Source: Bagarius yarrelli (taxonomy: Eukaryota; Chordata; Actinopteri; Siluriformes; Sisoridae). Taken from it: a stretch of 64,000 nucleotides of DNA. Shown in pieces: positions 1 to 11,976 of this stretch. The notes beneath the pieces are model-generated. The model searched no databases and was not told the origin of the DNA. It was given only the letters and a program-made list of their open reading frames with translations. The stretch's first letter is position 1. Every line of letters begins with the position of its first letter. The position numbers and the translations under genes were made by a program. The DNA lies in NCBI GenBank assembly GCA_005784505.1, contig VCAZ01000293.1, forward strand, positions 477,101 to 541,100, written 5' to 3'.

Positions 1-1289
1 GTTTTTCTTGCCTTGATACAGGAGTAACAGGGGTGGTGATTGGTGTCTGCTTTCAAATTGCATCTCTTGCTGCAAGTCAGTTCTGTTGGAAACAGTGACA
101 GTTCATTCTGTTTTAGTTCTGGTTCTACTCTTCCTTTTGTTTTTAGGACTGGTATGCTGCTGGTGACCTGCTTGGCCGCTACTTTCTGTAACCTTACCTT
201 TGTTCTTGTTTACCGCCTTGGGTCCAGTTGCCTGCAGAGTTTGCCTTCCTGCTAAAGGTGGAAGGGATTGCATATGAGTGGGGGAAAGCACCTTCTCTTG
301 TGTAATAAAAAGCATTGTAAGTAAGGTTTTAACTGAGCTATTTGTAAGCTGTTTCCTGTATCTTGTTCTAGCCCATGATACTCTTGTCCCCCCCACCCCC
401 ACCCACCGATTGCCGAAAAAGCTGTGGCTATTACCCTATTGTAATGCTCTCTCAGGATCTGGATGTTTCTGTCCATCATCTGGATGTGTTTTCCTTGACT
501 TTCTGTAAGGTCATTTTGTTTGGTGACGAAGGTTTTTTGAAGTCTGTGGTCTTTATCTTTATTGTGCACATTTTTTTTATGAATGCAAGTGGGTTATACT
601 CACTCCTTCCTTGTCCTTTAGGTTGTTCAAAATCGGAGCGTAGTTCTCCTTGTTCAAATCCAAGTTGTTTAAAATAAATAATCAAAGTTTATTTTTAGAA
701 AAAGGTAAATTTATGAAATTATGGAATAATAAATATTTTATTTGTTAAAATGAAGTTTTAATAAAAACTTAAAATACCAGAAAAGTAAAAGATATGTAAT
801 TAAAGAAGGTTTAGATTTGTAACAGGAAAGAGAAAGACAACATTTAGGAAGAGAAACAGCCTAAAGTTTTACCAATGTGTGACTTCATCAGAGGGTTTAT
901 GTGCCTTGGGTCTATACATATTCCATGTTTTTAATCCTGTTTTAAAATTTCTACAGACACCAGATAGCGCAAAGGAGCATATTATTTGAATTGTTTTTTT
1001 TAACCTTTGTATCCGTTTTTGAAAAACATTTATCTGATGCCAGAGCTCACTTTCACATTTCAAGTTAATGCTCTTTTGCCTTAAATCCATAAAAAACTTT
1101 GCTCAGTTTTTCTTTTTAAATGCCTCAGCTGACCCCTAATACCCGGATATTCCCAGAATAAGTGGTTATAGAAGATGAATGAAAAAAATAATATTTTTTT
1201 TCTTGCTCTTTTATGATAAATTCACCATTTTCAGTTTTTTTACACCAAATAACACCTCAGAAAACTGAGAAATCTCCAAATATTCAGAA
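1..1289. other. Unassigned AT-rich DNA
   Basis: No gene or known repeat is recognised here. The minus strand has overlapping short open frames between 103 and 685, one rich in Lys, Arg, Ser and Thr near its C-terminus (about 103-220). They lack a recognisable domain and run into each other in different frames, which looks more like a decayed retroelement ORF than a host gene. From about 690 the DNA is very AT-rich. A homopolymer-rich stretch precedes the first satellite-like monomer near 1290. Confidence 0.4.
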
Positions 1290-1396
1290 CTATCAAATAT
1301 TTGTAATTTCATATTCTTGTATTTCAGGATCTGAAGCTTGTAATAATAGAGAATGAATAATAATAATAAAAATTGGAGACAAATTTCATCTCTTTC
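1290..1396. repeat. Detached satellite monomer
   Basis: This stretch carries the same words as the large array at 2556-5325: 'aaatatttgtaattt', 'tgtatttcaggatctgaagc' and 'ttggagacaaatttcatctc'. It is therefore one to one and a half monomers of that satellite, cut off from the main array by about 1.15 kb of unrelated sequence. Confidence 0.75.
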
Positions 1397-1410
1397 AGGA
1401 TGTAGTGATG

Positions 1411-2555
1411 TGTCGGTGTTGTGTTTAGCCAATGAATGGCCTCGGTATAATGCATATAAGCCGGTAGTTTACGCTTCTCTGGATGCATCATTGTCGAAAG
1501 CCCACCCCTTTGTTTTTTTTCTGTTGCTGGGGATATCGGAGATAAGTGGTTTCCTTTACCTGTTCAGGTAGCTGGCTACCTATGGGTATTATTCCATGAC
1601 CTATGCGCTTTTACTTCTTTAGTATACCACCGGATTGCGGTGATACTGAGCCCAGCATTTACTATTGGGTAAGTTTAATTTTTTTTTGTTTGAGGTATTT
1701 TGTGAGCTGGGTTTAGCGTAATGGCGGTCACAGTTTTGTTCCAGGCCTTCAGGCCTGAGTGCCTTCAGTGTTCCCGGGGTGTGGAGTCAAAACTCTTAGG
1801 TGACACAGGTCGGCGCATCAGTTGTTACTATCAACCCTTAAAGTATCGTAGGAGTTCTTTATTTGCGGTTGTGAGTATTTGGATCCTGGATACTAGGTAA
1901 GTGTTGCATGTTGTAAAATTAAGGATGTAGTGATGGAGGGGTTTCTAACGTCTATTCAAATGTCTTTTAGAGCATGCTAAGCTAACCTGGCTTTTCTCCT
2001 ATGCTTTGCTTTCTAAGTCCACGCTGCTGCTTTAATCCTACATTATGTCCGGATAACGAGGGCGGGAAGCTTTTACTTCTCTTTGGTGTCTTATTAAATT
2101 TGACATGCTTGGTATTGGTGTTGTATTTTGTGCTTGTTGTTTTTGTGTTTTCTTTTTGTGTCTAATGCAATATTATATATATTTTTTGGATTAGTTGTTT
2201 GTTATATTGAGTTATTCGGTTGTCTAATTTGTGTTTAGTTATTTGTGGTTCAATGTTTTTCTTGTTTTCTTTTTCTGTGTTCTAGGAGCTACTGCTTCTA
2301 AAAACGGGCTGAGTTTCGGCTACACCATGGAGCATTAATTTATAGAGGTTAGTCATTAGTGCTCTGCTGTCTTTGCTGTGGATTCCTGTGAGTATGATTT
2401 TGCTGGTTGGTGTGAAGGTATTCTCACTCCTATTTTCTAGTGCTATTAGCCCGTTTATCTAGGAAGCCTTTGTTCCTGTGCACTGATTGTTTGAATCATT
2501 TTTTTGTCTTCTTGATGACATTTTGATTGAGTAATTTGTAATTTTTGAGCTTAAA
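1411..2555. other. Unrelated island inside the satellite
   Basis: This block is less AT-rich than its surroundings and separates the satellite monomer at 1290-1396 from the main array. A 14-base word, aggatgtagtgatg, occurs at 1397-1410 and again at 1922-1935, so 1411-1921 could be an insertion bounded by a duplication. The inside has a TATA-like stretch near 1450 and T-rich tracts (1680, 2130-2280). I see no coding domain. It could be a solo LTR or another non-coding mobile sequence, but I do not recognise it. Confidence 0.35.
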
Positions 2556-5325
2556 AAATGGTACTCGAGGTTTGAATCTAAAAATAATAGAGACAAATAT
2601 TATCTTTGTGGAATCTGGGATCATATTTATAATTGAAAACATATTTCAAATATTTGTAAATTTAGATCTTAAAAAAAGAAATTGAGATCTGAAGCTTAAA
2701 AGAATGGCGACTAATTTTTTTTTTGTGGAATCTGGGATTATATTCCTGTATTTGAGAATCTGAAACTTGAAATAATTGAAGACAAATTTTAAATAATTTG
2801 TAATTTTAGATCTTAAAAATAAAAATCGAGATCTGAATCTTGAAATAAAGGAGACAAATTATCTTTGTTAAATCTGGGATCGTATTCCTTTATTTTAGGA
2901 TCTGAAGCTTGAAATAATGGAGACAAATATTATCTTTGTGGAAACTGGGGTAATTTTTTTGCATTTCAGGATCTGCAGCCTGGAACAATTGGAGACAAAT
3001 TTCAGATATTTCTGATTTCAAAGCTTAATATGGAAATCGGGATCTGAATCTTAAAATAACGGATACAAATATTATTTTTGTGGAATCTGGGCTCATGTTT
3101 TTGTAATTGAGGATCTGAAGCTTGAAATAATTGAAAACAAACTTGGAAGATTTGTAATTTTAGATCTTAAAAATATTTGTATTTTACGATCTGAAGCTTG
3201 GAATGATTGTAGACAAATTTCATCTCTGTGTAATTTCAAAGCTTGAAAATGAAAATCAAGATCTGAAGCTTGGAATGATTGTAGACAAATTTCATCTCTG
3301 TGTAATTTCAAAGCTTGAAAATGAAAATCAAGATCTGAAACTTGAAATAATGTGGACAAATATTATCTTTGTGAAATCTTGGATCATATTTCTGAATTTT
3401 AGGATCTGAAGCTTGGAACAATTGGAACAAATTTCAAATATTTGTAAATTTAGAGCTCAGGAATCGAGATCTGAAGCTTAATATAATAAAGACAAGTTTT
3501 ATCTTTGTGAAATCTGGGATCATATTTCTGTATTTTGGAATAATTGGAGACAGATTAAAAAAATATTTGTAATTTTAGATCTTAAAAATAGAACTCGAGA
3601 TCTGAAACTTAAAATTGAGACAAATATTATCTTTGTGGAATTTTGGATAATTTTTTTTTTTGTATTTCAGGATTTGCAGCCTGGAATAATTGGAGACAAA
3701 TTTCATCTTTTTGTAATTTCGAAGCTTGAAAATGGAAATCAAGATCTAAAGCTTGAAATAATGGAGACAAATTGTTGTGGAATCTGGGATAATTTTTTTT
3801 TGTATTTCAGGTTCTGCAGCCTGGAATAATTGGAGACAAATTTCATCTTCTTGTAATTTCAAAGCTTGATAATGGAAATCAAGATCTGAAGCTTCTAATA
3901 ATACAGACAAATATTATCTTTTTGGAATCTGGAACCATATTTCTTTATCTTAGGATCTGAAGCTTGAAATAATTGGAGACAAATTTGGAATATTTGTAAA
4001 TTTAGTGCTCAGAAATTGAGATCTGAAGCTTAAAATAATAAAGACAAATTTTATCTTTGTGAAATCTGGGATCATATTTCTGTATATTAGGATCTAAAGT
4101 TTGAGATAATTGGAGACAAATTTTATCTCTTTGTAATTTCAGGGCTTGAAAATAAAAATTGAGATCTGAAGCTTGAAAAAATGCAGACAAATTTCATCTT
4201 TGTGAAATCTGGGATCATATTTCTGTATTTTAGAATCTAAAGCTTGGAATAATTATTGACAATTTTCAAATATTTATAACTTTTTAGAGCTCAGAAATCG
4301 AGATCTGAAGCTTGAAATAATGAAGAGAAATTTCATCTTTGTGAAATCTGGGATCATATTTCTGTATATTAGGATCTGAGGCTTGGAATGATTGTAGACA
4401 AATTTCATCTCGTTGTAATTTCAAAGCTTGAAAATGGAAATCAAGATCTGAAACTTGAAATAATGTAGACAAATATTATCTTTGTGGAATCTGGGATCAT
4501 ATTTCTTTATCTTAGGATCTGAAGCTTGGAATATTCGAACACAAATTTCAAATATATGTAATTTTAGTGCTTAAATAGAAATCGAGATCTAAACCTTGAA
4601 ATAAAGAAGACAAATTTTATCTCTTTGTAATTTCAAAGCTTGAAAATGGAAATCAAGATCTGAAGTTTGAAAAAATGAAGACAAATTATCTTTGTGGAAT
4701 CTGGAATTATATTTTAGTATTTCAGAATCTGAAACTTGGAGTAATTGAAGGCAATTTTTAAATATTTGTAATTTTAGAGCTTAAAAAGTAGAAACCGAGA
4801 TCTGAAGCTTAAAATAATGGAGACAAACTTTATTGTTGTGGAATCTTGGATCATATTTCTGTATTTTAGGATCTGAAGCTTGAATAATTGTAGACAAATT
4901 TCAAATATTTGTAATTTTTGGTCTTAATTATAGAAATTAAAATCTGAAGCTTGACATAATAAAGATAAATGTTATCTTTGTGGAATCTGGGATGATATTT
5001 CTGTATTTTAGGTTCTGAAGATTGGAATAATTGTAAACAAATTTTAAATACTTCTAATTTCAGAGTTTGAAAATAGAAATTGAAATCCAAAGCTTAACAT
5101 AATAAAGATAACTATTATTTTTGTGGAATTTGGGATCATATTTCTGTATTTCAGGATCTAAAGTTTGAAATAATTGGAGACAGAATTTTATCTCTTTGTA
5201 ATTTCAGGGCTTGAAAATAAAAATCGAGATCTGAAGCTTGAAAAAATGCAGACAAATATTATTTTTGTGGAATCTGGGATCATATTCCTGTGTTTCAGAA
5301 TCTGAAGCTTGGAATAATTGATAAA
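2556..5325. repeat. Dimeric satellite of about 70-bp monomers
   Basis: The stretch is a tandem array of monomers roughly 66-77 bp long, each ending close to 'gatctgaagcttgaaataat', seen for example near 3111, 3190, 3260, 3334, 3402 and 3468. Two monomer types tend to alternate. One contains 'attatctttgtggaatctgg' followed by 'atcatatttctgtatttcag'. The other contains 'caaatatttgtaattttaga' or 'catctctttgtaatttcaaa' followed by 'aaatagaaatcgag'. The higher unit is therefore about 140 bp, with around 20 dimers. Many monomers carry a HindIII site (AAGCTT), often next to a BglII site (AGATCT). Copies differ by substitutions and small indels, so the array is old or evolving by short local exchanges. 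Because 72 bp is 24 codons, several spurious open frames with a 24-residue period appear on both strands. Confidence 0.9.
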
Positions 5326-5399
5326 TGTAAGGAATTCCAAAGAATAAATACAAATCCCTAAAATTACAAATGTTTGAAATTTGTCTTCAAAGTAAATCT

Positions 5400-7290
5400 A
5401 TGTTATTGTGTAAATTATGAATTGTGTGGCCTGTTTCACCTGTGCCCTTCTTGTTTTACCTGTGTTCTTCGTATTTACGTGTGCCAGGTTTGGGGTCTTT
5501 TGGAGACTGAAATATTACTTAATACCTTTAAATTTGTCTAAATGAAAGGGGTAAATGCCATAAAATGCCAGGGGTGCAATGTAGCTTCATCAAATTAGGC
5601 ACACCGCATTGTCTTTTAGCCTTCAGATGCCAGGGCTCTGTGAAGGGTTCCTAAAATGTCACTTGTTCTCTTAAAAAGTATGTAGGCCCAAAATAACAAC
5701 GAAATGTCCGTAAAATGCCATGGGTGCAAAGTTGCTCCGCCAAAATCGGCACCCTCCGTCATCTCTTGTTCTACTTCGTTTGTCCCTCGAGTGAGGCCCT
5801 TGGAAGCCACCGATCTGTTCAAACTTCTGCTACTAGGAAATTAGGGATGTACATTTCTTTTTTGGAATTATAGACTTTAACCAACGGAAATCAATTTTTT
5901 TAAATTATGAACTGTGCAGCCTGTTTTAGCAGTATCCTCAGTGTACACAAGTCCTTGTTTTTGTTAACGGGGTTTGGGGAATTCTGAAGACAGGGTTTTG
6001 TGAACCGTGCCTGAAATGTCACTCAACAACTTTAGGGTATTTAGGCCTAAAATATCTAAACGAGTTTGTAAAATGCCAAGGGTGCAACGCAGATTTTCCA
6101 CAGTTTATTTATTATCAATGAAAAAAAGACCCAGAGATAGCGGGTCGCTAGAGGCAGGAAGCCCATCTTATAGTGCTTGTTGGGGGCCAGCCTCTGTTAG
6201 GGTTCGAACCTGCGTTCTAGGTGCTTCCTGAGATCCTACATAAAATCTGTCCAAAAATTTGGTTGTTAAGGAATTTGTATTTATGCTTTAAAATTCCAGA
6301 CTATTACTAAAGTAAATGCATTTCATTGTGCAAAGTATGAATTGTGCAAACTGTTTTACCTGTGTCCTCCGTTATGGGTGCTGGGTTTGGGGCCTTTTGG
6401 AGACGGGGTCTGTAGAGCATGACCGAAATGTGACAAAAAAAGGTATTTGGGCCTAAAATATTAAATTCCAAGGGTGGGATGTAGCCCCACCAAACTTGGC
6501 ACCTCACATTGTCTCTTGGTCCAGTATCTGTGTCCATATGTCACGGCTCTGTGAAGGGTTCTTAAAATGTTACTTGACCCCTTTAAAAGGTTTTGGATCC
6601 AAAATAACACAACAAAAGAGTCGTAAAATGCCAACAGTGCGGCGTAGCTTTGCCAAAATGTGCTGAACTCATTGATTGGTAGCCTACATTGTGTTTTTCA
6701 TGTTTGGCACAATTTTTTTTTTGGTCCTAGAAACACTCGGCAATATGCTGTTCCAGGTTTGAGGCCACCAGGTGCCACGGCTGTGTAAAACAGTTCTTAA
6801 AATGTCTTTTGATCCCTTTAAAGTATTTAGGCCCAAAATAACACAAAGAAAGGTTCATTAAAATGCCATGGGTGCGATGTAGCTCAGGCAAAATTGACAC
6901 CCTCCATCAACTCTCAACCTAGTTGGTGTTTTCCGCGGGTGGGGCCCTCGGAAGCCACGGCTCTGTTCAGTCTTTTGCTGCTAGAAAATTAGGGCTGTAT
7001 ATTTAGTTTTTGGAATTCCCAACTCCAACTAATGAAAATGCATTTTTTTTGTACAAAATAGGAATTTTGCAGCTTGCTTTACCAGCATCCTCAGTGTACC
7101 AATGCCTAATTTTCATTAGCTGGGTTTGGGGCATTCTGAAGACAGGGTTCTGTAAAGGGTGCCCAAAATGTCAATCGCTTCAAATGTATTTGGCCTAAAT
7201 AAAAGGATCGTAAAATGCCAAGGGTGTGATGCAGAATTAGCTGTGAAGAGTCCCAAATTGTCCCTTGATCCTTTCAAAGCTTTTTGAATC
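5400..7290. repeat. Second degenerate repeat array
   Basis: Two words recur together. One is 'taaaatgccaagggtgcaat' with 'gtagc', near 5563, 5711, 6069, 6461, 6625, 6857 and 7211. The other is 'ggctctgtgaagggttc' with 'taaaatgtcac', near 5632, 6000, 6404, 6545, 6778, 7141 and 7235. A third, 'gaattgtgcagcctgtttta', occurs near 5415, 5908, 6338 and 7060. Spacing is irregular (about 150 to 390 bp), which points to a tandem array broken by deletions. No coding domain is visible and I do not recognise the family. Confidence 0.75.
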
Positions 7291-7434
7291 TTTGATAAGA
7301 TAAGATAAAATGTATAAAGTATAACGTCAATATAGTGTAAATATAAAATGTATATGAAAAATATGCAGTAAGCTCCAATGAATAAAGAATCTATTATAAT
7401 AAGATTATTTGAACATTTTTATATTTTCTATATG

Positions 7435-8580
7435 GATGTTTATAATAATAGCAGTCCAACATCACTAACCAGATGAATCACTGTTTTTGGTAGAAATTAC
7501 CAATATTTCTGCCTACTTTACTAGTAGGTGTAGTAGAGTATAGAAAAACAACAGACCCAACAGTAATGACATGCATGTTGCTGATTCAGTGTAAATGAAT
7601 CATTAATTAAAAAGGGTGTGTTTAAATAATGGCAGTGTGGAGGTCAGTTAGTGAGTCAATTAGGAGTTCAATTATTCTGTAAAAAAATTCATGTCAAACA
7701 AGTGTCCCTTATTTAGGGATGAAGGCAGCAAATGTTATACTATGCATTGCTCTCTGAAAATCTGAGTAAAATGAATAATTCCAGACATTGTTCAGAAGGA
7801 CAGCGTACTTCAATTAAAAAGTTGATTGGCAAATTGTAACCTCTTCATCATGTGTTGTTAAAGAACACATTGACTGGCCTAAAGAGAAATGGCACAATAT
7901 TTTGTGGATTGATGAAAGCAAAATTGTTCTTTTGGGGTCTGAAGGGATGCAGACAGTTTGTCAGACGACCTCCAAACACTGAATTTAAGCCACAGTGCAC
8001 AATGAAGACAGTGAAGCATGTTGGTGCAAGCATCATGATATGGGGATGTTTCTCATACTACGGTGTTGGGCCTATTTATCACATTTCAGGGATCATGAAT
8101 CAGTTTGAGTACATTAAAATACTTAAAGAGGTCATGTTGCCTTATGCTGAAGAGGAACTGCCCTAGAATTGGCTGTTTCAACAGCATTTTGGTTGCAGAC
8201 CAACAAGATTGTTATAGAGTGGCCAGCCCAATCCCCGGATCTTAATTCAATAGAAAACTTGTGGGGGGAAATGCTGTTTCTAAGTCAAAGCCAAGAAATG
8301 GAGAGGAACTGTGGTGTGCAGTGCAGCTGTTCTGGGCTGGAATACCTGTTCAGATGTGCAGAGATTGCCATGGTGCGATGCAACACAGATGTGAAGCAGT
8401 TCTCAGAAATTGTAGTTATACAACTTAATATTAGTTCATTAATTGAAAAATGCTTGAAAATTTAGCTTTTTCTGAGTTTATACAGTAAATGTTTTGACTT
8501 TTTTTTTTTAAAGAAACATGTAGACACTGACTAATTATTTTTAGTCTTTCTGTAAAGTAATAACAAATTTGATAAAATGT
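7435..8580 (+). mobile_element. Decayed Tc1-type DNA transposon
   Basis: The block contains a broken Tc1-family transposase and the sub-terminal sequences typical of a fish Tc1 family ('tttataataatagcagt' near 7440 and 'tttaaataatggcagtgtgg' near 7621). Clear matching terminal inverted repeats could not be paired by eye, so both ends are approximate. The helix-turn-helix half is largely missing. Confidence 0.7.
7852..8461 (+). pseudogene. Tc1 transposase pseudogene (DDE domain)
   Basis: The reading frame from 7852 contains the region around the second half of the Tc1 catalytic domain, including the 'IMIWGCFSYYG' stretch near 8034. After a stop and frame change near 8165 the other frame carries 'QSPDLNSIENLWGE' (8230-8272), the hallmark around the last acidic residue of the DDE triad. 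The stretch carrying the central catalytic Asp is missing, and no N-terminal DNA-binding domain can be followed. It cannot encode an active enzyme. Confidence 0.8.
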
Positions 8581-9044
8581 TTCCTTATATTTTTATTAAG
8601 AATTGAATGTGTATGTGCTAATGATTAGCAGTGTGAATAGCTGATACTGTTTTTGTCCTGGACTTCAAGTTCAAGAATCTTTGTCATTTCAACCATATAA
8701 AGCAGATGCAGTACACGGTAAAATGAAACAATGTTTCTCCAGGCCCCATGATGCTACACAAAACAACACAGAATAACAAAACAGAGCCAAAGACTAAAAA
8801 ATAAATAAATTCTTTCGCAATATAAAGTGCATGTGTGCAACCTGGTGCAAACGGTGCAAAACAGACAAAGCAAAACACAACACTATAATGTACATTAAAT
8901 AGCACCGACTAGATTGAAGAGATGTGCAGATAGACAAAGAGATGTGAAAGTAAACAGCAAGAAAACAACAACATTATGGTGTGAAAAGCATTTAAAGTGT
9001 CTGTGCTTAACAAAATGTATTTTCATCTTTATGTGGTGCTGTAA

Positions 9045-9185
9045 ACATCGATTTGTGTTTGGCAGACACCCTTATCCAGAGCGAATTGCAGTTATCTCTT
9101 TTTTTATACATCGGAGCAATTGGGGGTTAGGGGCCTTGCTCAGGAGCCCAGCAGTGGTGGCTTGGTAGAGCTGGGAAACGAACCC
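9045..9185 (-). mobile_element. tRNA-derived SINE, type A, degenerate copy
   Basis: Read on the minus strand it has the A-box-like 'gtggctcatggttaaggt', a decayed B box near 9175-9180, the 'cccctgagcaaggcccc' spacer and the tail ending 'ctctggataagggtgtctgc'. The same order is found in six other copies in this window. It lies inside the Ty3/gypsy remnant. Confidence 0.8.
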
Positions 9186-9304
9186 ACACCTTAACCATGA
9201 GCCACTTCACAACTACTGTTGCGTGAATAAATAAGTGAGTAAGTGAGGTGTCTGCTGTCAGTTGAGGTAATTCAGTTTAGTTCTGTGTTGAGCAGCCTGA
9301 TGGC

Positions 9305-10450
9305 TTGAGGAAAAAACTGATACTTTGTCCCGTGCTCCACTACCTGCCGTCAAAAAGAACCTGGACAAGAAACTCATGGAAAGCACTAACTATTTCTGTA
9401 GACAGTATAGTAGAGCATCTACCAGCAAGCAAATCTTTCCTGGAAAACCTGAGAAAACTTCTCAAATCAGACAGTGTGTGCTTAAATGTCATGAAATTGT
9501 GTCAAAATAGGTGGCCGGAGTTTGGTCATTGCACAGGAGCTGAGAAACTCTACTGGTCTGAATGAGCTTACCTGTAAGTTTATGATGACCTTCTTCTAAA
9601 AGAAGAATAATGTTCTTGCCAGGCTGCATGAAAGACATTAAGGAGTAGCTAAATGCAGGGAACGTGCATGGTGAAGTGTGTGGTGGCTAGGACTTCAGTT
9701 GAACGATCTGGTCTTAAAAAGACAGGTTTGCATCAAAGCGTGCACTAGTCACACTGAACCATTAATCCGAACAGAGTTTCTCGATAGACCTTGGCAAAAG
9801 CTGGGGACGGATCTGTTCGACTTGAAAGGAAAAACATGCCTTTCAGTTATGGATTACTATTTTCGGTACGTTAAGGTGGCAAATCTTTAACTTACCAGCT
9901 TCGTGGATGTCACTGTGTACCTGAAATCTATCTTCGCACATATTCCAAAGACTTTAGTTAGTGATAATGTTTCAAAATTTTCATTCACGCAGTAATGGAG
10001 AGGCTGAGCGGGTTGTGCAGACTGTAAAAAAACCTCCTCAAAAAAACAAAAGACCCTTACCTTGTTCTGTTGTCATACAGGTCAACTTTCTTGCATAATG
10101 GGTACAGCCCAGCCCAGTTGCTTATTGGACAACATCTTCGTACCACTGTACCAATGCTTTCCAGTTTGCTGGACCCTTCTTTACCTGACAGCAGCACTGA
10201 AAATAAAAAATGATGCAGATATGAGATGTTTTAATGAATGTCATTGTGTGAATGACTTGCACAAGATTATACCTGCCGACCAGCTATGGGGCATGGACAA
10301 AAAGGAACTTTGGCAGAAGAGAATTTCACACTGCGTTCTTATCAGGTGGATGTGCCTGATGGCGTTGTTTGTAGGAACCGTCATTTTCTTATTCCTATGA
10401 ATGGAAGTGCAAGTAGTTGTGAGACTATGACTGGTTCTCAACTTTGTGGT
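9305..10450 (+). pseudogene. Ty3/gypsy pol pseudogene (integrase)
   Basis: The frame at 9678-9890 contains 'PWQKLGTDLFDLKGKTC' and 'MDYYFRYVKVANL', the start of a Ty3/gypsy integrase catalytic core with its first Asp. Downstream, across frameshifts, come 'IPKTLVSDNVSKF' (second Asp region, 9935-9980), 'GEAERVVQT'-like sequence near 9995-10020, and the integrase C-terminal region to about 10400. The part at 9305-9500 fits the RNase H/integrase junction. Stops and shifts interrupt every segment. Confidence 0.7.
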
Positions 10451-10610
10451 AATGTTAAAAAGTGTAAATGTGTTTCTCATAACTCGCAGCCATTTGAAAT
10501 GAACAGTTTTCATCTATATAAAAGATACTGGTTAATGCTCACTGTTTGGTTGTGTTCCAAGTAACGACTGACAAGCTCAAGTTGCCAGTGACAAAATTTA
10601 AAAAGGGAGA

Positions 10611-10790
10611 TGTGGAATAATCTGATAATGCATGTAAATGTTAATGATTGGCAGTCTGAATGGCTGATATTGTTTATGTCCTGGAGGGGGCACTGAAGGT
10701 TAGGAAAGAACAAAGTAGTATTTTGTTTGGTTGGAAGTACAGCTGCTTGCTGTTTTACTCATGCTAATAAAAAACATGACACCATAGCTT
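10611..10790 (+). repeat. 3' LTR of the Ty3/gypsy remnant
   Basis: It starts with TG directly after the polypurine tract and shares about 60 bp with 8605-8665. A possible polyadenylation signal, aataaa, lies near 10765. The end is not sharply defined. Confidence 0.55.
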
Positions 10791-10924
10791 TTTTATTTAG
10801 TTTTTTAAGGATTTTTTTGAATTATTATATTATATATTAGAAGCAAACCCTACTAAATTAAAGAAAAATTAAGAGCAATCCATTACTATTTGAAGTAGAA
10901 ATTACAGTAATTATAATACTTAAT

Positions 10925-11215
10925 TGTGTTCTTATTTTGGTTGTACGCTTTGTTAATAATGTGTTTAGCGAGTTGTTTTTAAAAGACTGTTTTAATGCAT
11001 TAAGTCACGTTAAGCCTGTTTCTTATAACAGTTTTCTATGGAAGCAAAATGCTTAATGCGTAATTAAATGTTTTGCTTCTTATTCTGGGCAAATTAGCTT
11101 TCTGTATATAGTATAGTTTATTAATAATGTGCTCACCAAGTTTGGTGTTTTAAAAACAGTTTTAATGCATTAAGCCACGTTAAGGGTTTTTCCACGTTAA
11201 GCATTTTAGAATGTC
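10925..11215. repeat. Two imperfect direct repeats
   Basis: The block 'ttaataatgtgtttagcgag' followed by 'actgttttaatgcattaagt' and 'cacgttaag' (about 10951-11012) recurs in altered form as 'ttaataatgtgctcaccaag' with 'cagttttaatgcattaagcc' and 'acgttaag' (about 11130-11190). It looks like a local duplication of about 180 bp with no coding content. Confidence 0.55.
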
Positions 11216-11282
11216 CTATTCTAAAAACAAAAGTAATCTTGTAACATTGAAATAAAATGTGTTTGATTTTATTTTTTAATGC

Positions 11283-11283
11283 G

Positions 11284-11331
<48 letters not shown>

Positions 11332-11380
11332 TAATGTGTGTATATATATATGTGTGTATATATGTATATAGAGTATATGT
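11283..11380. repeat. Compound TG/TA microsatellite
   Basis: A run of TG dinucleotides (about 11293-11322) is followed by mixed TATG and TA units to about 11380. Confidence 0.9.
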
Positions 11381-11976
11381 GGTCGTCTTTGACGTATTTT
11401 TTTTGTTTAATGATATGCCTATTATGTTTTCTAGTGGTGAAAGATCTGGACTGTGGGCAGGTTAATTCAGCACCCAGACTCTTCTACTAGGAAACCATGC
11501 TGTTGTAATATCTGCAGTATGTGGTTTTGCCATGTTGCTGCTGAAATACACATAGCCTTCCCTGAAATAGATGTTTGAAGAGGAGCAGATGTTTATATAC
11601 AGTATGGTCACAGAAGTAAGTACACCCCCTACATTTCTTGTAAATATTTATTATATCTTTTTATGTGAAAACACTAAAGAAATGAAACTCTGCTATGTAA
11701 GTAGTGAATGTACAACTTGTGTAACAGTGTAAATTTGCTGTCCTATTAAAAAAAAATCAACACACACAGCCATTAATGTCTAAACCCCTGGCAACACAAT
11801 TGAGTACACCCCTAAGAGGAAATGTCCAAATCGGTCGGGTCCAAGTAGCCATTTTCCCTCCCTGTTTGTCATGAAACTCGTTAGTGTTACAAGGTCTCAG
11901 GTGTGAATGGGAAGCAGGTGTGTTAAATTTGGTGTTATTGCTCTCACTCTCTCATACTGGCCAATGGAAGTTCAGC

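Larger units (their letters stand above)
8605..10790 (+). mobile_element. Ty3/gypsy retrotransposon remnant with LTR pieces
   Basis: A polypurine tract (aaaaagggaga, ending 10610) is followed at 10611 by a TG-starting LTR. Its first part (atgttaatgattggcag, then tgaatggctgatattgttta and tgtcctgga) is matched at 8613-8665, about 2 kb upstream. This marks a left LTR fragment and a 3' LTR. Between them lie pieces of pol in plus orientation. Gag, protease and reverse transcriptase are not seen, so most of the internal region is deleted. A SINE sits in the gap at 9045-9185. The right LTR end is approximate. Confidence 0.65.

Noticed and set aside
3093..3359. Open frame with a 24-residue repeated peptide in the satellite
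   Set aside because: The monomer is close to 72 bp, so any open frame repeats every 24 residues. The array is non-coding and open frames appear on both strands.
3200..3420. CRISPR-like direct repeats
   Set aside because: Repeats and 'spacers' both recur, and unit length varies continuously. This is a satellite in a vertebrate genome.
9678..9890. Captured host integrase-like gene
   Set aside because: The sequence is a broken Ty3/gypsy integrase near an LTR pair and has no intact frame.
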